A stretch of 64,000 nucleotides of DNA from NCBI RefSeq assembly GCF_025340265.1, contig NZ_CP022707.1, positions 2,046,501 through 2,110,500 of the forward strand, given 5' to 3'. Both the position numbers and the translations under genes were made by a program. The first letter of the stretch is position 1. Every line of letters begins with the position of its first letter. Below the pieces are notes generated by a model. That model saw only the letters and a program-made list of their open reading frames with translations, was not told where the DNA came from and ran no database searches. Of the stretch, positions 57,799 through 64,000 are shown piece after piece. This stretch comes from Novosphingobium sp. 9. Lineage in GTDB: Bacteria; Pseudomonadota; Alphaproteobacteria; Sphingomonadales; Sphingomonadaceae.

Positions 57799-59025
57799 TC
57801 AGCGCAATGAGACGACATTGTCCGAAACGCGGGGGTCCGGACGCCCCGTATAAAGGCTGGCCATCGGCTCGTCGGTCGTGACCACGACATCGCCCTGCCC
57901 AAAGCCGTTGAACGCAGTGCGCATCGCCGCACCGTAAGCGCCCAGCATGCCGACCTCGATCCAGTCTCCCGCCTTGATACCGGCGGGAAGCACGAACGGG
58001 CCTTCCATGAAGTCGGCATCGTCGCAGGTCGGACCGTAGAAGGAGAAGTCCTTGAGGTCCGTAGCGTCGAGCGCCGCTTCGACATCGCCAGCCTTGCGAG
58101 CGATATGACGCACAGGAAAACGCCATGCGACATGTGCCGCATCGTAGAGCGCACCATAGGCACCGTCATTGATGAACAGTTCGTCACCACGACGCTTTTC
58201 GACCTTCACGATCAGCGAGTTGTACTCCGCCGACAGCGCGCGACCGGGCTCACACCACAGCTCTGCGTTATAGGCAATCGGCAGCGCCTCGAAGTGGCGA
58301 TGGATGATCGCGAAGTAGTCTTCGAGCGGCGGCGGCTCCATGCCCGGATAGGACGACGGGAACCCGCCCCCCACGTCGATCATGTCGATCACGACACCGG
58401 CATCGGCGATCGCCGCGCGGGCGCGCTCAAGCGCCTGCACATAGGCGAAGGGTGTCATCGCCTGCGAACCCACATGGAAGCAGACGCCCAGCCAGTCAGC
58501 GACCTGACGGGTCGACTGGAGGAGTTCGCCTGCATCGGCCAGATCGATGCCGAACTTCGAAGCCAGGCTCAGTTCCGAATACTCGGAGCTGACACGCAGA
58601 CGCACGCACAGACGCAAATCCTTGGCGAACGAACCATCCTGAGCCGCAGTCGCTTCGAGAATCTTCTCAAGCTCTTCCTGCGTGTCGAGGCTGAAAGTAC
58701 GCACGTTGTGCGTGAAGTACGCCTCGCGGATAGCGCTGGCGGTCTTCACCGGGTGCATGAAGCACAGCGTCGCATCCGGCAGCACCGAACGAACCATGCG
58801 GATTTCCGCGATGGATGCCGTATCGTAATGCGTGATGCCGTTGTCCCAGAGAATCTGAACAAGGTCCGGCGACGGATTTGCCTTCACCGCATAGAGCGAC
58901 TTTCCCGGAAACTTCGTTGCGAAGAATCGGGCAGCGCGCGCCGCAGCATGCGGGCGGTTCACAATAACCGGTTCGTCGGGCGCGAGTTCGCGCGCTACAG
59001 CCGATGCGTCAGGGAAAATGTGCAA
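57799..59025 (-). CDS. Type III PLP-dependent decarboxylase (ornithine/lysine decarboxylase)
   Basis: 408-residue fold-type III decarboxylase. The PLP Lys48 is in YAVKANPS, the phosphate loop in DVGGGFPSSY and EPGR, and the catalytic Cys in YGPTCDDADF. It makes putrescine (ornithine) or cadaverine (lysine). It starts at a TTG (59025); a structured leader lies just upstream. Neighbours nspC and the dehydrogenase use putrescine to make longer amines, so ornithine is the probable substrate. Confidence 0.88.
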   Translation of the reverse strand: MHIFPDASAVARELAPDEPVIVNRPHAAARAARFFATKFPGKSLYAVKANPSPDLVQILWDNGITHYDTASIAEIRMVRSVLPDATLCFMHPVKTASAIREAYFTHNVRTFSLDTQEELEKILEATAAQDGSFAKDLRLCVRLRVSSEYSELSLASKFGIDLADAGELLQSTRQVADWLGVCFHVGSQAMTPFAYVQALERARAAIADAGVVIDMIDVGGGFPSSYPGMEPPPLEDYFAIIHRHFEALPIAYNAELWCEPGRALSAEYNSLIVKVEKRRGDELFINDGAYGALYDAAHVAWRFPVRHIARKAGDVEAALDATDLKDFSFYGPTCDDADFMEGPFVLPAGIKAGDWIEVGMLGAYGAAMRTAFNGFGQGDVVVTTDEPMASLYTGRPDPRVSDNVVSLR

Positions 59026-59348
59026 CTCAAGGGACCCCCAAACGGTGTGTTAACGACAAGAGCTGCCTTGCGGTTTGGAAGTCCCCATGGGGCAGCGAGG
59101 GGCCGGATATAGGCCGCATCGTTCGAATCGCAAGAGAAAAACGAGTGATTTCACGGAAGTGTCACAAAGGTGAAAGGACATGGCTGACCCATGAAATTTT
59201 CCCCTTCCATCACAACATGTTGTCTATCCGGCGTTGCCACCGGGGAACTGTCATTTCGCAAACAACGCAAACGGACAGAAGCTCCCTGAAACGGAGTAGA
59301 AACGGACACAAGGCGCCTGAGGCGCGATAGACCGTTCCAGAGGCCTGC
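59026..59348 (-). other. 323-base 5' leader region of the decarboxylase
   Basis: No gene beyond a tiny possible upstream ORF. It contains the hairpin 59030-59086, the palindrome CCCCATGGGG (59083-59092) overlapping one arm, and a weak terminator-like hairpin for nspC at 59313-59325 (GCGCCT/AGGCGC). Confidence 0.55.
59030..59086 (-). promoter_or_regulatory. Long-range leader hairpin upstream of the decarboxylase start (speF-type candidate)
   Basis: In the RNA the 14-nt arm GGGGACUUCCAAAC (59086-59073) pairs with GUUUGGGGGUCCCU (59043-59030), 14 pairs with 3 G-U wobbles, and hides the purine-rich stretch before the TTG start. A speF RNA motif has been described upstream of alphaproteobacterial ornithine decarboxylase genes. 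I cannot match the consensus by eye. Confidence 0.55.
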
Positions 59349-60527
59349 TCAGCTTAAGCGATCGCGAAAATCCTCGTAATCGAACTTGCGGATGCATTCG
59401 AGCGAGTCGGTTTCGGAATCCCACAACCAGATCGAGGGCAAGGGCACGCCGTTGAAGGTGGTGGTCTTGACCATCGAATAATGCGCCTGATCGAGGAACG
59501 CGAAACGCTGCCCTGCCTCGGGATCGGCGGGCAGCACATAATCGCCGATCACATCGCCTGCCAGACACGAGGGCCCGCCAAGACGGACCGCCTCTGCCTC
59601 ATTCTCGCTCCGCTCGCCCAGCATGGCCGGACGATAGGGCGCCTCGATCACATCGGGCATGTGGCAGGTCGCGGAAATGTCCACGATGGCCACCGGCATG
59701 CCGTTCCAGCCGACATCGAGCACGGTGCCAACCAGAATGCCCGCGTCCAGCGCAACCGCCTCGCCCGGCTCGATATAGATCTGCGCGCCGGTATCCTCAG
59801 CCATGTCGGCGAGGAACTCGACCAGTTCCTCGCGCTGGTAATCGGCACGGGTGACATGGTGGCCTCCGCCGATGTTGATCCAGTCGAGCTGGCCGAAATA
59901 GGGCTCGAGATAATCGAACACCTTGTCCCAGGTGCGCTGGAGCGGTTCGAAATCCTGCTCGCACAGGTTGTGGAAGTGAATGCCGTCGATCATCTCGACA
60001 TGCTCTTCGGTAAGCTGGTCGATCGGAAAGCCGAGGCGCGAGTGCGGTGCCGACGGATCGTACTTGGGCACTTCGCCTTCGGGATGCAACGGATTGACGC
60101 GCAGACCGATGTCGAAGTCCTCACCGCGCGCACGCGCCGCCTCGATGATCGCCCAGCAACGCTCGATCTGCTGGGGCGAATTGAAGATCACGTGATCCGA
60201 CAGGCGCAGGATCTCGTCGAGTTCATCGGGCTTGTAGGCCGCGCAGTAGGTCGCGATCTCGCCATCGTAGAACTCGGACGCAAGGCGAGCTTCCCACAGA
60301 CCCGAAGTGCAGACGCCATCGAGGTATTCCCCGACGATCGGCGCTGTCGACCACATCGAGAACGCCTTGAGCGCAGCCAGTACCTTGGCGCCGGAACGCT
60401 CGCCGATGTCCTGCAGAAGCTGAAGGTTGGCGCGCAGCTTCGCCGCATCGACCACGAAGGCCGGACTGTCGACACGCGACAGATCGAACTCTGCAAAGGC
60501 GCCCGGATCGCCGGCTCTGGTTTCCAT
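59349..60527 (-). CDS. nspC: Carboxynorspermidine/carboxyspermidine decarboxylase
   Basis: 392-residue fold-type III PLP decarboxylase. The PLP Lys54 is in LAALKAFSMWSTAP, and INIGGGHHVTRADY and LGGPSCLAGDV (with the active Cys) are typical of NspC. It removes CO2 from carboxy(nor)spermidine to yield (nor)spermidine. It is in one block with the DUF486 gene and the dehydrogenase. Confidence 0.93.
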   Translation of the reverse strand: METRAGDPGAFAEFDLSRVDSPAFVVDAAKLRANLQLLQDIGERSGAKVLAALKAFSMWSTAPIVGEYLDGVCTSGLWEARLASEFYDGEIATYCAAYKPDELDEILRLSDHVIFNSPQQIERCWAIIEAARARGEDFDIGLRVNPLHPEGEVPKYDPSAPHSRLGFPIDQLTEEHVEMIDGIHFHNLCEQDFEPLQRTWDKVFDYLEPYFGQLDWINIGGGHHVTRADYQREELVEFLADMAEDTGAQIYIEPGEAVALDAGILVGTVLDVGWNGMPVAIVDISATCHMPDVIEAPYRPAMLGERSENEAEAVRLGGPSCLAGDVIGDYVLPADPEAGQRFAFLDQAHYSMVKTTTFNGVPLPSIWLWDSETDSLECIRKFDYEDFRDRLS

Positions 60528-60575
60528 GGGATGCGTGCCTTTCGTCTGTAATTCGCAATGAAGGACGCTGCGGCT

Positions 60576-60935
60576 CTAACCCAGCGGCCCCTTGAAAATG
60601 AACCAGGCCCCTGCCCCGACGAGGCAGAACCCGATGATCTCGTTCCAGCCCGGCTTCTGGCCGAACAGCGCCCAGGCAACCAGCACGAAGCCCAGCAGCG
60701 AGAACGCCTCCTGCATGACCTTGAGCTGCCCCAGCGAATAGACCGAACTGCCGATCCGGTTGGCCGGGACCGCCAGACAGTATTCGAAAAAGGCAATGCC
60801 CCAACTCATCAGGATCGCCAGCCAGAGCGCCTTGCCCGGCAGCTTGAGATGCAGATACCACGCCGTGTTCATGAACAGGTTCGAGCCTGCCAACAGCGCG
60901 ACGGGCGCAACGAACGACCAGTTCATGGATGGCAT
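60576..60935 (-). CDS. DUF486 small membrane protein (DMT-like)
   Basis: 119 residues with 4 hydrophobic helices and the motif FMNTAWYLHLK, typical of DUF486. It lies between nspC and the dehydrogenase, so it may export or import polyamines. This is inference. Confidence 0.8.
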   Translation of the reverse strand: MPSMNWSFVAPVALLAGSNLFMNTAWYLHLKLPGKALWLAILMSWGIAFFEYCLAVPANRIGSSVYSLGQLKVMQEAFSLLGFVLVAWALFGQKPGWNEIIGFCLVGAGAWFIFKGPLG

Positions 60936-60987
60936 GCCTCAATGCGGTGTTCCGCCTCGCAAGATCGAGGCGGAACACCGTATCCGA

Positions 60988-62199
60988 TCAGAACTGAACC
61001 GGGCCGTCGAGTTCTTCCACGGTCCAGGGCAGGCCCTGCGTGTTGAGCATGTCCATGTAGGGATCGGGATCGAACTGCTCCATGTTGAACACACCCTCAC
61101 CCTTCCATTTGCCGGTCAGCACCATCGCTGCGCCGATCATCGCCGGAACGCCGGTGGTGTAGGATACGGCCTGATTGCCGGTTTCCTCGAAGGCATCTTC
61201 GTGATCGCAGATGTTCTTGATGTAGAACGTCTTCTCACCCGAACCGTCGAGCGCTTCGCCGGTCGCGATATCGCCGATGTTGGTCTTGCCCTTGGTCGTC
61301 GCGCCGAGCGAGCTGGGCTCGGGCAGAACGGCCTTGAGGAACTGCAGCGGGATGATCTCGACGCCGTTGTAGATCACCGGGTCGATGCGGGTCATGCCCA
61401 CATTCTGCAGCACGGTTAGGTGCTTGATGTATTCGTCGCCGAAGGTCATCCAGAAGCGGCCGCGCTCCATCTCGGGAAGGAACTTGGCGAGGCTTTCCAG
61501 TTCCTCGTGGTACATCATGTACATGTTCTTGGGACCGACGGCCTCGAAGTCGAACTCGACCTTCCTGCCCATCGCCGGGGTCTCGACGAATTCGCCGTTC
61601 TCCCAGTGGCGTGCGGGCGCGGTCACTTCGCGGATGTTGATTTCCGGGTTGAAGTTGGTGGCAAAAGCCTGACCGTGATCGCCGCCATTGCAGTCCAGAA
61701 TGTCGAGCGTGCGGATGGTCTTGAGCTTGTGCTTCTTGAGCCACATCGCGAACACGCTGGTCACGCCCGGATCGAAACCCGAACCCAGCAGCGCCATCAG
61801 ACCCGCTTCCTTGAAGCGCTCCTGATAGGCCCACTGCCAGTGATATTCGAACTTGGCTACGTCCTTGGGCTCGTAGTTCGCGGTGTCCATGTAGTGCGTG
61901 CCGGTGGCAAGGCAGGCGTCCATGATCGCCAGATCCTGATAGGGCAGCGCCAGGTTCACGACCAGTTCGGGACCGATCTCGCGGATCAGTGCGCTGGTGG
62001 CCGCCACGTCGTCGGCGTCGATCGCATAAGTGCCGATCGTGACGCCCGTGCGTGCCTTGACCGACTCCGCGATCGCCTCGCACTTGGAAACCGTGCGGCT
62101 GGCGAGATGGATGTCGCTGAAAATATCGGGATTCATCGCCATCTTGTGGACAGCGACCGAGCCGACGCCGCCTGCGCCGATCACCAGAACCTTGCTCAC
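60988..62199 (-). CDS. Carboxynorspermidine/carboxyspermidine dehydrogenase (saccharopine dehydrogenase family)
   Basis: 403-residue NADPH-dependent enzyme that joins aspartate semialdehyde to putrescine or diaminopropane. The Rossmann motif IGAGGVGSVAVHKM begins at residue 6, and the GSGFDPGVTSVFA segment is typical. The GTG at 62199 has AGGAGA 7 bases upstream. With nspC it forms the alternative spermidine pathway. Confidence 0.9.
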   Translation of the reverse strand: MSKVLVIGAGGVGSVAVHKMAMNPDIFSDIHLASRTVSKCEAIAESVKARTGVTIGTYAIDADDVAATSALIREIGPELVVNLALPYQDLAIMDACLATGTHYMDTANYEPKDVAKFEYHWQWAYQERFKEAGLMALLGSGFDPGVTSVFAMWLKKHKLKTIRTLDILDCNGGDHGQAFATNFNPEINIREVTAPARHWENGEFVETPAMGRKVEFDFEAVGPKNMYMMYHEELESLAKFLPEMERGRFWMTFGDEYIKHLTVLQNVGMTRIDPVIYNGVEIIPLQFLKAVLPEPSSLGATTKGKTNIGDIATGEALDGSGEKTFYIKNICDHEDAFEETGNQAVSYTTGVPAMIGAAMVLTGKWKGEGVFNMEQFDPDPYMDMLNTQGLPWTVEELDGPVQF

Positions 62200-62377
62200 C
62201 GTACTTCTCCTTGACCCAGATTTCGCTGCGACGAGGTTTGCGCCGCTCAGTCCGGCCCTCTCGCGAAAGCGCCGCATATAGTGCCCGGATGTGACAACAC
62301 AACGTGCAGGAACACAAGCAGTGCCGGTTATCAGACTTGGAAATTCCTGCACCACCTGCCGCATCCGGCCGGCCAAC

Positions 62378-62421
62378 CGTCACGGTTGTGCCATCGCCGC
62401 GTCATCGCCCGGTCACCGGAC
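62378..62421 (+). promoter_or_regulatory. PHO-box-like array of four 11-bp repeats before btaA
   Basis: The pentamers CGTCA (62378), TGCCA (62389), CGTCA (62400) and GGTCA (62411) are spaced exactly 11 bases apart, as PhoB half sites are; each 7-mer fits CTGTCAT at 5 of 7 positions. The spacers are GC-rich, unlike the AT-rich spacers of strong sites. Confidence 0.45.
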
Positions 62422-62436
62422 ATCCGCAAAGGGAGC

Positions 62437-63684
62437 ATGAGACGCGCCGCTGCGCCAAGGGACACTCTCGCCATGCAGCCCAATACCCTGATCGAAGGTG
62501 CCGTCGTGCGCCACGAGAGCCCACGCAGTGCACGCCTGCTCGACCGGGCCTTTGCGATGGCTTTCAAGGGTCTCGTCTACGCGCAGATCTGGGAAGATCC
62601 GGTGGCCGATATGGCCGCGCTCGACATTCGCCCCGACAGCCACGTGCTGACGATCGCCAGCGGCGGCTGTAACGCGCTGTCCTATCTCACCGCCGATCCC
62701 GAAGCGATCACGGTGGTCGATCTCAATACGGCGCATATCGCGCTCAACCGCCTGAAGCACGCCGCGCTGACGCATCTTGACGATTATGCCGCGCTGCGCC
62801 GCTTCGTGGTCGAGGCCGATCACCCCGATAATCTGGCGACCTACAAGGTCCACCTTGCGCCGCATCTGGATGAGGCCACGCGACGCTATTGGGAAGGCCG
62901 CGATCTGATCGGACGCCGCCGCATCGAGGGCTTCTCCAAAGGCATCTATCGCAAGGGCCTGCTGGGCGTGTTCATCGGCCTCGCCCATGCTGTCGCCAGG
63001 CTCTATCGCATCGATCCGCGCGAAATCCTCGCAGCGCGCGACCTTGAGGAACAGCGTCGCATCTTCGACGAACGCTTCGCCCCGGTGTTCGAGCGCCGCA
63101 TGGTCCGCTGGCTGACAGATCAGCCCGCCTCGCTGTTCGGCCTCGGCATTCCGCCCGCGCAGTACGATGCGCTGGCGGGAGGTCAGAAGATGGCCGACGT
63201 ATTGCGTGCGCGCCTTGAAAAGCTGGCCTGCCACTTCCCGCTGAACGACAATTACTTCGCCTGGCAGGCGTTCTCGCGCGGCTATGGGCGCGCGCTAGAA
63301 GCACCGCTCCCGCCGTGGCTTCAGGAAGGCAATGTCCCGGTCGTGCGTGAGCGACTTGATCGGATCACCCTGCGCCATGCCAACTTCGTCCATGTCCTTC
63401 AGGAAAGTGCGGACGCCTCGCTCGACCGCTATGTGCTGCTCGATGCGCAGGATTGGATGACGGACGGACAACTGACCGAACTGTGGTCCGAAATCACCCG
63501 CACCGCCCGCCCCGGTGCGCGCGTGCTGTTCCGCACCGCCGCCGAGCCCTCGCTGCTGCCGGGGCGCGTGCCCGATACAATCCTCTCGCGCTGGGACTAT
63601 CGCGAAGCCGAATCGGTCAGGGCGACCGCAGATGATCGCTCGTCGATCTATGGCGGCGTCCACCTCTACGTCCTCAAGGCCTGA
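62437..63684 (+). CDS. btaA: S-adenosylmethionine:diacylglycerol 3-amino-3-carboxypropyltransferase BtaA (DUF3419)
   Basis: 415 residues, close to the Rhodobacter enzyme in length. SAM-binding LTIASGGCNALSYL and DLNTAHIALN, followed by NDNYFAWQAFSRGYG. It makes diacylglyceryl-homoserine for betaine lipid (DGTS). The ATG at 62437 has AAAGGGAG upstream; a second ATG at 62473 is possible. Four bases before btaB. Confidence 0.9.
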   Translation: MRRAAAPRDTLAMQPNTLIEGAVVRHESPRSARLLDRAFAMAFKGLVYAQIWEDPVADMAALDIRPDSHVLTIASGGCNALSYLTADPEAITVVDLNTAHIALNRLKHAALTHLDDYAALRRFVVEADHPDNLATYKVHLAPHLDEATRRYWEGRDLIGRRRIEGFSKGIYRKGLLGVFIGLAHAVARLYRIDPREILAARDLEEQRRIFDERFAPVFERRMVRWLTDQPASLFGLGIPPAQYDALAGGQKMADVLRARLEKLACHFPLNDNYFAWQAFSRGYGRALEAPLPPWLQEGNVPVVRERLDRITLRHANFVHVLQESADASLDRYVLLDAQDWMTDGQLTELWSEITRTARPGARVLFRTAAEPSLLPGRVPDTILSRWDYREAESVRATADDRSSIYGGVHLYVLKA

Positions 63685-63688
63685 GCCG

Positions 63689-64000
63689 ATGGCGACGGCT
63701 GCTCCCGACCATGCCGCGCTGATGGACCGCGTCTATCGCGGGCAGCGGCATATCTACGATGTGACCCGTAAGTATTTCCTGTTCGGTCGCGACCGGCTGA
63801 TCGGCGAAATCGACGCAGCGCCCGGCTCGACGGCTCTGGAACTGGGCTGCGGGACAGGCCGCAATCTGGAACTGATCGGCAGACGCTGGCCGGGCGTGAC
63901 GCTGTATGGCCTCGATATTTCTGAGGAAATGCTGCGGAACGCGCGCAAGCGGCTGAGTGCAGCGAGCCGTCTCGTTCAAGGCGACGCCACCCGCTTTGAT
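63689..64000 (+). CDS. btaB: Betaine-lipid N-methyltransferase BtaB (3' end outside window)
   Basis: 104 codons of a SAM-dependent methyltransferase with motif I ALELGCGTGRNLELI and LYGLDISEEML. It trimethylates the BtaA product to DGTS. Position 4 bases after btaA and the YRGQRHIYDVTRKYFLFGRDRLI N-terminus support this. Confidence 0.9.
   Translation, partial: MATAAPDHAALMDRVYRGQRHIYDVTRKYFLFGRDRLIGEIDAAPGSTALELGCGTGRNLELIGRRWPGVTLYGLDISEEMLRNARKRLSAASRLVQGDATRFD

Noticed and set aside
1..64000. CRISPR arrays, prophage, insertion sequences, toxin-antitoxin or defence genes
   Set aside because: None of the coding regions or repeats shows their hallmarks; the only tandem repeat is at 36046-36123.

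Overview
The window looks like chromosome of a high-GC alphaproteobacterium, most likely order Sphingomonadales (Novosphingobium/Sphingobium-like). Pointers are a DivL-type pseudokinase, a full CtrA box, a class I 5-aminolevulinate synthase (C4 heme pathway), AddAB instead of RecBCD, Flp pilins and the carboxyspermidine-type polyamine genes. Both edges cut a gene (inositol monophosphatase at the left, btaB at the right). I see no prophage, insertion sequence, CRISPR array or integrated element; almost everything is housekeeping or core metabolism.

Layout. 0.7-13.7 kb: a tightly packed minus-strand run ahcY / divL-tsaE-amgK-murU-addB-addA-trxA (methyl cycle, cell-cycle signalling, tRNA t6A, peptidoglycan recycling, recombination, redox). 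13.9-20.8 kb: a peroxiredoxin, a polytopic membrane protein, folE, a phospholipase D family protein, a secreted Ala-rich protein and a ClC channel. 20.9-22.3 kb: two identical tRNA-Arg(ACG) genes, mutT, two Flp pilins behind a CtrA box. 22.3-28.9 kb: xerD and a large Pro-rich exported protein facing divergent aroK-aroB, then a POT peptide transporter. 28.9-39.6 kb: the propionyl-CoA to succinyl-CoA operon (pccB, mce, mcm, pccA) with bioB, a DUF3445 heme demethylase-like gene and an LprI-like gene embedded in it, preceded by gor. 39.8-47.3 kb: serine hydrolase, pgi, then lepB-rnc-era-SGNH hydrolase-GT39-like protein. 47.4-57.8 kb: topA, dprA-plsY, murI-degenerate metallo-beta-lactamase-hemA, an Old Yellow Enzyme, and a divergent MarR/alcohol-dehydrogenase pair. 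57.8-64 kb: polyamine genes (decarboxylase with a structured leader, nspC, carboxynorspermidine dehydrogenase) and the betaine-lipid genes btaA-btaB.

The sequence carries at least six single-base losses that split otherwise intact genes (addA twice, addB, mcm, a membrane protein, an SGNH hydrolase). Adding one base at each place restores a full-length family member, most often in a C/G run followed by G/C. I read these as probable assembly errors, but it has to be checked. The regulatory sites that stand out are a CtrA box before flp, a 20-bp palindrome before ahcY, a 16-bp palindrome before pccB, a 17-bp palindrome between marR and its divergent neighbour, a long leader hairpin before the decarboxylase, and four 11-bp-phased repeats resembling a PHO box before btaA.
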